Program-made: the position numbers and the translations under genes
From: Aldehydirespirator sp965220345
GTDB taxonomy: Bacteria; Actinomycetota; Acidimicrobiia; Acidimicrobiales; Aldehydirespiratoraceae
Reading direction: 5' to 3'
DNA length: 64,000 nt
Assembly: GCA_965220345.1 (NCBI GenBank)
Contig: OZ244822.1
Span: forward strand, 992,001-1,056,000
Shown here: piece after piece, positions 6,524-15,531 of the stretch
Layout of the letters: the number at the start of each line of letters is the position of its first letter
How positions within the stretch are numbered: the stretch's first letter is position 1
The notes under the pieces: model-generated
Seen by the model: only the letters and a program-made list of their open reading frames with translations
Told to the model about the DNA's origin: nothing
Databases searched by the model: none

Positions 6524-8998
6524 ATGGTCTTAGAAGACGCTCACCAAGCAGTCACCGCCACCCAACGGATGCTCGACGTGGTGCGTGCCGGTGTTGTAGC
6601 TACTACTGAGCTGCGTGCCGCACTGCAGCAGACACGAGTGTTGCTAGCTGCCGGGGCGGCGTTTCAGACCGCTGCTGCTGAGTTGATCGCAGCACGAGAA
6701 CGTCACGGTGACGGCGGCGCAGAAGTACTAGCCGTGTCTGCTGGGTTAACACAAAGCGAAGCCCACAGCCAGGTCAAAACCGCTCAAGTGTTACGTAAAG
6801 TCCCTGAACTGCGAGACGCTGTGCAAACCGGTGAAGTTTCGTCAGCTAACGCTCGACGTTTGGCTGACGTAATCACCAAAACTAGTGCCGACGCTGTCGC
6901 AGGTGATGCTGAGTTATTGAAACAGGCAGCATCGCTGCGGCCCGAACAATTCGGTGTCGCCACACGACGCTGGATCACTGCCCAGCAAGGCGACAACGGC
7001 GCATCAGAACACGCACGACAACGCGCCAAACGATATTTGAAGTTCTATGACACAGATGATGGCATGATCGCGTTGCGTGGCGAGTTCGACAAGATCACCG
7101 GCACCCGCATACACAACCGCATACGCCACATCGCAAGCCAACTCTTTGCTAACGACAAGAAACATCCGAAAGAACAGCGACGGCAGTTCACGCAATGCAT
7201 GGCCGATGCCCTAGACCACGCCACCAACACTCCCGCCACCAACACAGACAGCCAGACCAGCAACAGAACCCGAAACACTCAAAACGCTGGATCTGTTCGC
7301 AGAGTTAGCAGCGAAAGCATCGCCAGCAGCAGCAAAACCCGCGATGATCAGGGGTTGGCAACTGACTGCGTTGAAGACACCGGCACCAGCAAACAAGCCG
7401 AACACGTCAACAAAGCAGGCAACCACCAAGATGCCAGAACCAGAAACGGTCAAAGCATCAACACTGATACCACAACAGCAACCAACAACAACAGCTTCGA
7501 TAGCGAGAACGCTGCTGATGACAAGAATGCCGCTGATGTCACGAAATCAAGATCAGCCTCAAACCACGTCACCGGCGAGACCACTAATGCAGGCGGGAAT
7601 GCCGTTGATGGCAAGGATGCCGCTAATACCACGAAATCAAGGCCAGCCTCAAACCACGCCACCGGCGAGAACACTGATGCAGGCGGGAATGCCGTTGATG
7701 CTCTCTCAACCACAGCACCTCAAAGCATCAACGAAGCCAGCACCACAACTGGCGGCGAGGATTGTGATGCAGATGCTGTTGAAACTGCTGACAACAGTCA
7801 CGACAGCACTGTTACTAATGGTGAGAACGGCGTTGATGCCATCTCAACAACAGCACCTCAAACCATCAACGAGACCAGTACCGCTGATGGCGGCGCGATT
7901 TGTGGCGTAGATGCTGTTGAAACTCGCCTGCTAGCACTATGCACTGAGACGCAGCAAACTGGCGGTGCGGTTTGTGATGTAGATACTGCTAACAACGGCC
8001 ACGACAGCACTGTTACTAATGGTGAGAACGGCGTTGATGCCATCTCAACAACGGCACCTCAAAGCATCAACGAGACCAGTACCGCTGATGGTGGCGAGGC
8101 GTGTGGCGTAGATGCTGTTGAAACTCGCCTGCTAGCACTATGCACTGAGACGCAGCAAACTGGCGGTGCGGTTTGTGATGTAGGTGCTGTTGAAACTGCT
8201 GACAACAATCACCGCAGCACTGTTGCTAATGGTGAGGTTCAAGGCACAGCGGCTGCGGGTTGGGTGGCTGACATCACGTTGATCGCTCACGTAGACGACA
8301 GCACCGGTGAGTTGATTGCTGAACTCTCAGACGGCACACGACTACCAGACGCTGTGTTAGAAGAACTGTCCTGCAATACACGCTGGACAGGACTGATATA
8401 TGACCGTGTCGGTGACGCGATCTGGCGCAGCCGCTCACGCCGAACAGTCACAGAAACACAATGGCAAACCCTGCTCAACATCTACGGAGGCTGTTTCCAT
8501 TGCGGGGCACCACCAAGCATCTGTCAAGCACATCACATCATCCCGTATTCACAAGGCGGAGCTACCAGTGTGAAGAACATGGTCATGGTCTGCTGGAACT
8601 GTCACCACAACATTCACCACAACAACTGGCACATCCAAACCCATGACGAAAACCACCACACCCTGCACCCGCCAACCAACCCGAGCGCCCAATCCCGGCA
8701 CGGCCCAGCTCACGCAGATAGCCAAATATCAAGGTCGGTTTACCGAGGCCGATCTCCAAATATCAGAACCAGAACCCAAGACTCAGACCGTGACAATACG
8801 GCCAGCAAACCCCGAACCCGTCGCGGGCGCTCACCAACACGAACCCAGAACAACCCAAGCCGTGACAAAAATGTCAGTAGACCCCGAAACCGAAAGTCGG
8901 GAGTCACAAGCAAAAACCCCACCAGCAGCGCCCCAAACAGCAGTCAAAAAGAAAGGAGCCCACAAACCAGAGACCCAGCCCCAGCCACGCTCTGGTGA
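6524..8998 (+). CDS. DUF222 / HNH endonuclease-domain protein with repeat-expanded linker
   Basis: 824 residues. Residues 1 to about 235 match the DUF222 (13E12 repeat family) domain (AGVVATTELRAAL, LTQSEAHSQVKTA, GEVSSANARRLAD). Residues about 656-702 form an HNH/Zn-finger nuclease: CFHCG, CQAHHIIPYSQGG, then MVCWNCHHNIHH. Between them lies a 350-residue Asn/Thr/Asp-rich linker built from in-frame repeats: a 30-codon unit twice (7517-7696) and a 67-codon unit twice (7799-8200), plus a partial third. The C-terminal 100 residues are basic and low-complexity. Usual family members are 400-500 residues. Such genes are abundant and variable in actinomycetes and behave like mobile genes; the true substrate is unknown. 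No partner gene is evident. Confidence 0.88.
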   Translation: MVLEDAHQAVTATQRMLDVVRAGVVATTELRAALQQTRVLLAAGAAFQTAAAELIAARERHGDGGAEVLAVSAGLTQSEAHSQVKTAQVLRKVPELRDAVQTGEVSSANARRLADVITKTSADAVAGDAELLKQAASLRPEQFGVATRRWITAQQGDNGASEHARQRAKRYLKFYDTDDGMIALRGEFDKITGTRIHNRIRHIASQLFANDKKHPKEQRRQFTQCMADALDHATNTPATNTDSQTSNRTRNTQNAGSVRRVSSESIASSSKTRDDQGLATDCVEDTGTSKQAEHVNKAGNHQDARTRNGQSINTDTTTATNNNSFDSENAADDKNAADVTKSRSASNHVTGETTNAGGNAVDGKDAANTTKSRPASNHATGENTDAGGNAVDALSTTAPQSINEASTTTGGEDCDADAVETADNSHDSTVTNGENGVDAISTTAPQTINETSTADGGAICGVDAVETRLLALCTETQQTGGAVCDVDTANNGHDSTVTNGENGVDAISTTAPQSINETSTADGGEACGVDAVETRLLALCTETQQTGGAVCDVGAVETADNNHRSTVANGEVQGTAAAGWVADITLIAHVDDSTGELIAELSDGTRLPDAVLEELSCNTRWTGLIYDRVGDAIWRSRSRRTVTETQWQTLLNIYGGCFHCGAPPSICQAHHIIPYSQGGATSVKNMVMVCWNCHHNIHHNNWHIQTHDENHHTLHPPTNPSAQSRHGPAHADSQISRSVYRGRSPNIRTRTQDSDRDNTASKPRTRRGRSPTRTQNNPSRDKNVSRPRNRKSGVTSKNPTSSAPNSSQKERSPQTRDPAPATLW
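7517..8240 (+). repeat. In-frame coding repeats inside the DUF222/HNH gene
   Basis: Two families are nested in the linker. A 90-bp unit occurs at 7517-7606 and 7607-7696 with scattered differences. A 201-bp unit occurs at 7799-7999 and 8000-8200, nearly identical, with the start of a third at about 8211-8240. Both periods are multiples of three, so the reading frame is kept. Confidence 0.88.
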
Positions 8999-9845
8999 AC
9001 ACCGCGCCGAGCCGGGAGCGAACCACACGCCGTGTCACGCCGTGTTCCGACAGGACATCAAAATCGAGCACTCCAGTGAACGCAGCCCTGAGTTAGGAGA
9101 GTGACACCAAACCTGACCAAAGCTGCCAGCAGTCAACAAGAAAGGAGCACACAGTCAAAGCCAGAAACCCGGCTGGCAGACAAACAGAAAAGAGCAGACA
9201 AGCCAGCGCCCAGACCCAGCCGCCCAGACCCAGCCACACTTTGATAAAGACTGCCCCGAGTCAAGGTAACGCTCACAAGTGCGAGACAGAGAGCGTTTGA
9301 AGCCAGCAAGGCTCTGGTGAAGGTTGCCTTGAGTTAGGAGCAGGCCGCCAAACCTGACCAAAACCCAGCCACACCAATCAACAAGAAAGGAACAAAAGTC
9401 AAAGACCCAGACTCACAGCGACCAGAGTGGATGCCGGACTCTGAGCAGCCGACAAAAGAAACAACAAAGTCAGAACCCCAGATCCAGCAAAGCTCTGGTG
9501 AAGGCTGCCTTGAGTTAGGAGCAGGCCGCCAAACCTGACCAAAACCCAGCCACACCAATCAACAAGAAAGGAGCAAAAAGTCAGAGCCAGAAACCCAACT
9601 AGCAGCCGAGCAAAAGGCAAACAGGTTAGAGACCCAGCCCCAGCAACAAGCTGGCGCTTCACCGGGCCGAGTCAACGCGTGACGTGGATCAGGTGCGAGA
9701 CAGAGAGCGCTCGAGGTCAGCAACGCTCTGGTGAACACTGCCTTGAGTCGAAAACGAACCACGCGCCGTGTTCCGATGGGTATCAAAATCGAACACTCCA
9801 GTGAACGCAGCCCTGAGTTAGGAGCGAGCCGCCAACCCGAAAGGG
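8940..9845. repeat. Degenerate mosaic repeat array beginning in the DUF222 gene 3' end
   Basis: Shuffled, diverged copies of a few modules. (a) CTCTGGTGAA followed by GCCTTGAGT, at 8989, 9312, 9492, 9726. (b) CAACAAGAAAGGAGC and relatives, at 8947, 9133, 9380, 9561. (c) GTGCGAGACAGAGAGCG, at 9279 and 9691. (d) ATCAAAATCGA.CACTCCAGTGAACGCAGCCCTGAGTTAGGAG split across 9056 and 9781. A segment of about 88 bp at 9305-9393 recurs at 9485-9576 almost intact. Modules a and b first appear inside the last codons of the DUF222/HNH gene. No open frame spans the array. Confidence 0.75.
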
Positions 9846-9849
9846 CGCT

Positions 9850-10110
9850 ATGACCACATGGAAACACAACTTTCTGTGCTTGTGGTGCAAGCATTTCCAT
9901 GATCTAACCCAGTACACGACCGGGTTGCCCAACCCGTTGACCTGCGACGCGTTCCCTGACGGAGACGGAATCCCGCAAACGGTGCTCAACAACGAAGTAG
10001 ACCACAGGCAACGCATCGACGGTGACCGTGGTATCACTTTCACTGGGAGAACCAGTTACGCCCAGAAAGAAGGCAACCGTATCTTCGACACCACACAGCA
10101 AGGAACGTGA
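9850..10110 (+). CDS. Small conserved Cys-containing protein of unknown function
   Basis: 86 residues starting at ATG 9850, with GAAAGGG five bases upstream as ribosome binding site. The sequence has CLWCKHF, TCDAFPDGDGIP, NEVDHRQRIDGDRGITF. This pattern (Cys pair, CxAFPDGIP, DHR, GD.GI.F) recurs in small uncharacterised bacterial proteins, which supports it as real; the spacing could bind a metal. I do not know its function. A 43-codon frame (10110-10241) starts in the stop codon (TGATGA) but has no recognisable features. It sits at the end of the repeat array. Confidence 0.65.
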   Translation: MTTWKHNFLCLWCKHFHDLTQYTTGLPNPLTCDAFPDGDGIPQTVLNNEVDHRQRIDGDRGITFTGRTSYAQKEGNRIFDTTQQGT

Positions 10111-10241
10111 TGACTTACACGGAAAGCATTCTCATTATCCGCATGACGAACACCGAAGCAGAAACAAGCCACCAACAACATGACCAGCCTCAACGACTAC
10201 GAAACCCAAAACAGCTAACCAAATCCTCCACGATCAGGTGA

Positions 10242-10516
10242 AGGCTCAGGAGCAGCCGAGCCAAAACCACAACCACAGTAAGGCTCTGGGAGCGCTGAAC
10301 TCCCTTGCTCGAAAGAACAGATCATCCAAAGCCCCAGCTAGGCCAAAAGCTAATCCAGCACTGAACCACCGGCACGGACCAGGCCACGCAGGTGACCCAC
10401 CACCAACCAAGTCCCGTCAGAGCCCGATCCTCAGGCCGTGGCATCACAGCCAACAAACCTTGAGCCCGAAGGCAAAGACCCAGCCAGCAGCTCAAACAGC
10501 GCTGTTGGGCGGGTGG
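10242..10516. other. Intergenic stretch, nothing recognised
   Basis: Proline/lysine/glutamine-rich in every plus-strand frame, resembling the tail of the DUF222 gene in composition. The 97-codon open frame here (from 10238) has no family features. No RNA gene or clear hairpin seen. Confidence 0.4.
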
Positions 10517-12238
10517 CTAAGCCTTGCTTAGGTGGCGGTAGTGGGCGATCAGATTGGCGGTTGACGGATCATGCTTAGATAAATCATGCTTAGACAGATC
10601 TGCGTCTGAACTGTCGCTCAGATCATCAACAATGCTGTCAGCGAGGGATTTGCCGAGTTCCACCCCGAACTGATCAAAGCTATTGATCCCCCAGATCGCG
10701 CCTTGCACCACGACAAGATGCTCGTAAAGCGCAACTAACTGACCGAGCACAGACGGGGTTAACCGCGGTGCCATGATTACCGTTGAGGAACGATTCCCGG
10801 GCAGTTGTTGATGCGGATCATCTGCATTGTCGGATGTGCCGAACGCCAGCGCAGCAGCCTGAGCGAAGCAATTGGCGACAAGGGCTTCATGGCGCGCCTT
10901 CACGTCAGCGGAGAGCGCTTCAGCAGCCATGTCTGCGCCCGCATCCGAGCCTAAATTCGAGTCCACATCAGTGTCAGGGTTTGCCATCACTAAGAAGTCT
11001 GCTGGCACGATGGTGGTGCCTTGATGCAACAGTTGATGGAAAGAGTGCTGACTATCGGTTCCGGCACCACCCCAGACAATCTCCGCTGACTCGCAGCTCA
11101 AAAGACTGCCGTCAGAGCGCACGCGTTTGCCGTTTGATTCCATTATCACCTGCTGAAGCCACACTCCAAAAAATCTCAGTCGGTGAGAGTAAGGCACCAC
11201 TGCCCGCGTCTGGAATCCCCAGAAGTTGCGGTACCAAACTGACAACAAGCCGAGAAGCATCGGCACCGAAGCCTGGGGGTCGGCACCGACATGAGCATCA
11301 ATCAGCGCCATTCCGTCCAGCATCTCTTTGAAATTTTTCGGGCCTATCGCCGTCATCAAAGTCAGTCCGGCGGCTGATCCCATCGAAAAACGGCCACCGA
11401 TCCAGTCCCAGGTCGTGAAAATATTCGCTGGGTCAATACCGAAGGCTTGGGCTTTGTCACGGTTGGCGGTCACTGCCACAAAATGCTGTCTTGTGGCCAG
11501 CCTGGCATCGGTGTCGCCTAGTCCAGCAGTAACCCAGGCTTGAGCAGCCCGCGCGTTGGCGAGCGTTTCAGCAGTGGAGAAACCCTTCGATACCACCACA
11601 AACAGTGTTGAATCCGCCTTCAAGCCAGCCAACCCGGCCGTCAGCGCCGCTGGATCAACGTTCGACACGAAACGGCATTCCACAGCACCACTTCGGAATC
11701 CGGCTAGTGCCTCATGCGCCATGGCCGGGCCTAACTGCGAACCGCCAATGCCGATGTTCACCACGGTGCGGATCGGCTGCTGTGTGGCACCTAGTCGCTG
11801 CGAAGCCTGCAAGGCCTCCACGAAGGCGGCCATGCGCTGATGCTCAGCAGCAATTGCTGGCATTATGTTGCTGCCGTCAACTGTCACAGCCCGGCTGGGA
11901 TCAGCTCTCAAAGCGGTATGCAGCACAGCACGCTTCTCGGTGGTGTTGACTGGATGCCCCGACATCATGTCGATACTCCGTTGCGCCACACCAGCTTCAG
12001 CAGCCACATCCAAAAGCAGCTTCAGGGTTGTGTCAGTCGCCAGATGTCGCGACCAGTCAATTATCAGATCTCCTACAGTGGTTGTGAAGCGAGCGGCGCG
12101 TTCGGGGTCAGCTTCAAACAGGCCTTTCAGACTGATGCCTGCGGCTTGAAGCTCTCGTGCATGATGCCCGAGATTAGCCCAAGCCAAAGTGGAGGTGATG
12201 TCGTTTGTTGAGCTGTGGATTTCAGACACTCGACTCAA
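10517..12238 (-). CDS. pgi: Glucose-6-phosphate isomerase
   Basis: Interconverts glucose-6-phosphate and fructose-6-phosphate in glycolysis and gluconeogenesis (cytosol). 573 residues, close to the family length. Visible PGI features: NIGIGGSQLGPAMAHEAL, FVVVSKGFSTAETL, WDWIGGRFSMGSAAGL, ESNGKRV, IVWGGAGTDSQHSFHQLLHQG, and the C-terminal INSFDQFGVELGK motif. Near the C-terminus a 15-bp unit is duplicated (DLSKH-DLSKH; 10568-10597). It is a monocistronic minus-strand gene at the right edge of the accessory region. Confidence 0.97.
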   Translation of the reverse strand: MSRVSEIHSSTNDITSTLAWANLGHHARELQAAGISLKGLFEADPERAARFTTTVGDLIIDWSRHLATDTTLKLLLDVAAEAGVAQRSIDMMSGHPVNTTEKRAVLHTALRADPSRAVTVDGSNIMPAIAAEHQRMAAFVEALQASQRLGATQQPIRTVVNIGIGGSQLGPAMAHEALAGFRSGAVECRFVSNVDPAALTAGLAGLKADSTLFVVVSKGFSTAETLANARAAQAWVTAGLGDTDARLATRQHFVAVTANRDKAQAFGIDPANIFTTWDWIGGRFSMGSAAGLTLMTAIGPKNFKEMLDGMALIDAHVGADPQASVPMLLGLLSVWYRNFWGFQTRAVVPYSHRLRFFGVWLQQVIMESNGKRVRSDGSLLSCESAEIVWGGAGTDSQHSFHQLLHQGTTIVPADFLVMANPDTDVDSNLGSDAGADMAAEALSADVKARHEALVANCFAQAAALAFGTSDNADDPHQQLPGNRSSTVIMAPRLTPSVLGQLVALYEHLVVVQGAIWGINSFDQFGVELGKSLADSIVDDLSDSSDADLSKHDLSKHDPSTANLIAHYRHLSKA

Positions 12239-12302
12239 GCGTTCAACTCAGGAACTCGGCTTAGACACTCAGCGAAACAGCCAACAACGGCTAGTAGCTG
12301 AT

Positions 12303-13175
12303 TTAGTTGTCAGCAGCCATGTCAACACCGTGGCCTTCGGCGGACTCCACCAACAGAGCCATGATCTCTTCAGGCGAAGCAGTATCAAACGCTGGTTCGT
12401 CGGCCACTAGCGCCAGCAGCATTTCCTCTTCAAGGGCGGCTGTTTCAGCGTCAAGTCCTCCATGAACTACCCGCTCGTAGTAGACAACCGAAGCCAAGTC
12501 TTCCAGGCTGAGATTGCTGAAACCGCTCATACCGCTGGCGTAGCTGCCGGTCTGGCGCTGGCCGCCAGGACGATCAGGGTTGCCGTAGAAGTCAAGCCCG
12601 ATGCGTTGACTGTCAGCCGTGCCCAAATAAACCCAAGAAATGTGTTCAGCTAAGCCAGTGGCACCCGGCGCAAAAGTCAGAAGAACTTCGCCGTCGTTGA
12701 GTTGCCTGCCTGTGGCTGCGCCTTCGCCGTTGGTGCCGTGACACGACGCACAGGTGCTGTAAACCACAGAGCCATTTTCGGCTAGAACCAGTTCATCGGA
12801 GTCGGGGGGTTCAAGCATTCCCACATAAAAAATCGCCCATATCGGCAGCATCAACATCACCGATGCCGCCCAATAAGGCATCCGTTTGCGGGTGTGAGCG
12901 GCTTGCACATAAGGAGGATCCGGTTCGGGAACTGCTACCGATGCGACGACTGCTTCGGCGGGAGCCGCAGCACCAGCAGACGGCTGTGCAGCAGGAACTG
13001 CCGCTGGGGCAGGCGCGGCGGCGCTTGATGCTTCGCTGGAGACAGTCTTGTCGCTGGACGCAGTCGTGTCGGGCGCAGTGCTGCTAGCGCTGCTCGAGTC
13101 ATCGGCCGTGGTACCAGTCAATTCGGCGCGCCGCTGTTTTGAGCGCGCTAACAAATACTCAGGGACTTCGGCCAC
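12303..13175 (-). CDS. Membrane-anchored monohaem cytochrome c
   Basis: 290 residues from a GTG at 13175. A Ser/Ala/Pro-rich cytoplasmic region (1-97) precedes one transmembrane helix (about 99-121, PYWAASVMLMLPIWAIFYVG). The exported class-I cytochrome c domain follows, with haem motif CASCH (152-156) and a plausible distal ligand Met in ASGMSGFSNLS. The C-terminal tail is acidic. The likely role is electron transfer in the respiratory chain. No bc1 or oxidase genes are adjacent, so the partner is unknown. Confidence 0.85.
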   Translation of the reverse strand: MAEVPEYLLARSKQRRAELTGTTADDSSSASSTAPDTTASSDKTVSSEASSAAAPAPAAVPAAQPSAGAAAPAEAVVASVAVPEPDPPYVQAAHTRKRMPYWAASVMLMLPIWAIFYVGMLEPPDSDELVLAENGSVVYSTCASCHGTNGEGAATGRQLNDGEVLLTFAPGATGLAEHISWVYLGTADSQRIGLDFYGNPDRPGGQRQTGSYASGMSGFSNLSLEDLASVVYYERVVHGGLDAETAALEEEMLLALVADEPAFDTASPEEIMALLVESAEGHGVDMAADN

Positions 13176-13294
13176 TTAGTGTCTCCACTCAGTATTTAGA
13201 CAAACTTTCGGCTGCACCGAGGATAGAGGCTGAGCTTTAGTTTGGCTGCCCCTGCACCAATCACAACGCACCGCGACTAAGCCTATCTGTGTCG

Positions 13295-13744
13295 CTATTC
13301 GCAAATCACCAGAGGAATGTCGCGGTCGGTTCGGGCTTGATAGTTGGCGTAGTCGGGCCATTGCTCCACAGCCAAGTGCCACAGTGTAGCCTTCTCCTCA
13401 GGTGTAGCCGTGCGTGCCTGTAGGTGATGCACCACATGTTGATCTTGGATCGTGACCTCAGGATTGTGCATCAGATTGTGATACCAATTTGGATGAGTCG
13501 GAGCACCACCCTTTGAAGCCACTAGCAAATAGCGGTCGCCGTTGGTGACACGTATCAAAGGTGTGCGACGCAGGCTACTGGTCTTGCGGCCGACGGTGGT
13601 GAGGATCACGCATTGAGCACCTTCGAACTCGAAGCCATCAGCACCGTTGCTAGCAAGATAGCGCTCAACATGGTCCGCAACGAAAGCTTGCGGGCTCGGC
13701 ACGTAGTTTCTGTCGTCTTTGTTTCTGTCGTCCTTGTCGTTCAC
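13295..13744 (-). CDS. F420-dependent nitroreductase-family (DDN/DUF385) protein
   Basis: 149 residues with the deazaflavin-dependent nitroreductase fold: TTVGRKTSSLRRTPLIRV, RYLLVASKGGAPTHPNWYHNL, and PEVTIQDQ. Family members bind cofactor F420 or related flavins and reduce varied substrates. Actinomycetes often carry many paralogues, so the substrate cannot be assigned. The N-terminus has a 15-bp tandem duplication (KDDRN repeated; 13707-13736). It is separated from the ImmA/IrrE gene by 56 bp. Confidence 0.88.
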   Translation of the reverse strand: MNDKDDRNKDDRNYVPSPQAFVADHVERYLASNGADGFEFEGAQCVILTTVGRKTSSLRRTPLIRVTNGDRYLLVASKGGAPTHPNWYHNLMHNPEVTIQDQHVVHHLQARTATPEEKATLWHLAVEQWPDYANYQARTDRDIPLVICE

Positions 13745-13800
13745 GATAACGACTCTAGCTCGCGGCGCTGACGTGCTGTTCTTGGCTCAGCACCATCAAC

Positions 13801-14850
13801 TCAAACAACTGTCAGCCGTGGCTTAGGCAAGAAGAACAGATGCTCGTGGCCGGGTGCTGCACCAGCAATGCCTGCCACTTCGTCGGGGGTGAGGCCTCGC
13901 TCTATCAGGACCTGACCAAGGCGCTGAGCTAACTGCGGGCGCTCTAGGGGGAGTTCGTCGCTGAGGGGTTCCTTAGCGCGCCAGCCACGAGCACTCAACG
14001 TCTTATAGAAGCTGGCGCGCTGACTAGCTGAGATTGTTTCCAGCTGATAGCCGCGCTCAATCAGCGCTTGCATTGATACTCCCCAATAACGCTTGAGGCT
14101 ATGAAGCTTGCTGATATTGAGATTACGCAGCTCGGGGCGGATCAAATCAGCTGGCATCAAAAACTCCGCCGCGAAATCGTTCGCTTCTTGCTCAGGGTCA
14201 CCGCCAAGCTGATCGCTATGCAAACAGATGTGAGCAAGCTCGTGCGCCAGAGTTAGTCGCAGGCGATCTGTCGACGCGCGGCTATTGACCAGCATCACCG
14301 GCGCATCAGAAACCCATTGGGATAATCCGTCTATTCGTCCCCCGCCGGTCATCGAACCGAAATCCTCAGCGATTACCACACATCCAACAGACTCCAGCCA
14401 GCCAATGAGATCACGCACCGGGCCAGACGGCATACGCCACTGCATCCGAGTGAGGCGTGCCGCATCACTCGCTGAATACTCCAGCGGGTCAAATAACGGC
14501 AAGATCAGATGCGGCTCAATCTCTACTTCTCTCAGCAAGAACTCCACATGCATTCGATACACGTTCAAGCGCGCCTCAAGCCGACGCCAGACAGTCGGTT
14601 TAGCCACAGGACGACGGCGCATATGAGCATCCACCATGAACGCCCCCCGTGCTCTAGTCGGCAACTGCAAGAACTCTGGCGTGACACCGAGTGCTGTTGC
14701 CAGCGACTCAAGAGTTCCCTGACTGGGATCGCGCAGATCGTTCTCATAACGCGACAAAGCAGCCTGAGTCACGCCAGCTGCCTCAGCCAAATCCTGTTGT
14801 GTCATAGCCCGAGCGCGCCGAGTCGTCACCAGGGCCTCACCAAGGCTCAT
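13801..14850 (-). CDS. XRE-type HTH regulator fused to ImmA/IrrE metallopeptidase
   Basis: 349 residues. Residues 1-63 form an XRE/Cro helix-turn-helix (MTQQDLAEAAGVTQAALSRY). Residues about 150-250 form an ImmA/IrrE-like zinc peptidase with HELAH (about 203-207) and a following acidic EQEANDFAAEFLMP stretch. Known members (phage/ICE ImmA, deinococcal IrrE) cleave repressors under stress. The start at 14850 is chosen over GTG 14856 because its ATGA overlaps the stop of the preceding gene (14849-14847), implying translational coupling. It is the last gene of a three-gene operon. Confidence 0.9.
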   Translation of the reverse strand: MSLGEALVTTRRARAMTQQDLAEAAGVTQAALSRYENDLRDPSQGTLESLATALGVTPEFLQLPTRARGAFMVDAHMRRRPVAKPTVWRRLEARLNVYRMHVEFLLREVEIEPHLILPLFDPLEYSASDAARLTRMQWRMPSGPVRDLIGWLESVGCVVIAEDFGSMTGGGRIDGLSQWVSDAPVMLVNSRASTDRLRLTLAHELAHICLHSDQLGGDPEQEANDFAAEFLMPADLIRPELRNLNISKLHSLKRYWGVSMQALIERGYQLETISASQRASFYKTLSARGWRAKEPLSDELPLERPQLAQRLGQVLIERGLTPDEVAGIAGAAPGHEHLFFLPKPRLTVV

Positions 14851-15086
14851 GCCCACCAGAAACGTTGTCTCTGTTCGACCATGTCCTCAAGCCGAGACCG
14901 CACATCGGGCGCAGTTGGGTCATCTCGGACGGGTAGCGACGGTTGTGTCGCCTCTTTCTCGGTGTCCTTCAGTTCGTGAACCCACAACACGTTATTGAGG
15001 CCATCTCTCATGGACAGTACCGCTGGCCCTATCTCGCCAGAATCATTATCCCACTGATAACCGCAGATCAATCGGATCTGCTCCAT
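14847..15086 (-). CDS. Small unknown protein in the XRE/ImmA-IrrE operon
   Basis: 79 residues from ATG 15086 (MEQIRLICGYQW); a GTG at 15098 would add four residues. The N-terminal half looks globular (SGEIGPAVLSMRDGLNNVLWVHEL). The C-terminal half is charged and helical, ending in QRQRFWWA. No family recognised. The gene starts 15 bp after the upstream gene's stop and overlaps the downstream ImmA/IrrE start by four bases, so the three products are probably made together. Confidence 0.7.
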   Translation of the reverse strand: MEQIRLICGYQWDNDSGEIGPAVLSMRDGLNNVLWVHELKDTEKEATQPSLPVRDDPTAPDVRSRLEDMVEQRQRFWWA

Positions 15087-15101
15087 CCCGTCTAGCACAA
15101 G

Positions 15102-15483
15102 CTATCCGTCAGGCTGCTCCATGAAATTGAGCGCGCCCTGTGTTGGATATGTAGCGACATCAACCAGGCGACGATGGCTTTTCAGGCGTATGCGATAGCG
15201 GTCTAGCACAATGATCTCTCTGGTGATTCCTTTTGTCGAGGCAGACAACGCCATCAACCGAATCCAACAAGTGGCATGCGTTGGACCAAAACCGATCATG
15301 AATCCAGTTCGCCATACCGCGTGGCGACGATTGTTCAACGAAATCTGGCCGAATCCTCCAGTAGTCGCGAAGATCGTCTCTAGTCTCGTCAATCGCGCCA
15401 CTCAAAGCGGCCAGCACTTTCTCGCCCAGCTCATCAAGAACGCGTTCCTTTTGTCGAGGAATTTGTAAAGCCTGCAAATCCAT
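15102..15483 (-). pseudogene. First gene of the XRE/ImmA-IrrE operon, with a +1 homopolymer frameshift
   Basis: Start ATG at 15483, with GGTGGAGAC just upstream as ribosome binding site; a GTG at 15507 is also open. The first frame reads MDLQALQIPRQKERV through DYWRIRPDFVEQSSPRGMAN and WIHDRFWS to about 15235. It must then change frame to continue GITREIIVLDRYRIRLKSH, ATYPTQGALNFMEQPDG and stop at 15102. The join fits exactly if one base of the TTTT run at 15231-15234 (AAAA on the coding strand) is extra. The whole would be about 126 residues. It may be a sequencing error, a real mutation or slippage. No function is recognised; the position suggests a partner of the peptidase. Confidence 0.72.
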
Positions 15484-15531
15484 TTTTGTCTCCACCACAG
15501 CGGGCACCGTGCGAATGCATTGAGCTTATGC

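Noticed and set aside
8643..9104. 153-codon frame overlapping the DUF222 gene tail
   Set aside because: Lies in an alternative frame of a low-complexity repetitive tail; the HNH protein frame is continuous and better supported.
9155..10101. Minus-strand frames across the repeat array
   Set aside because: Repeated translations of the same modules, with no start context, no family features and overlap with the better-supported plus-strand gene at 9850.
10238..10531. 97-codon plus-strand frame
   Set aside because: Low-complexity Pro/Lys/Gln composition, no family features; it overlaps the pgi 3' end.
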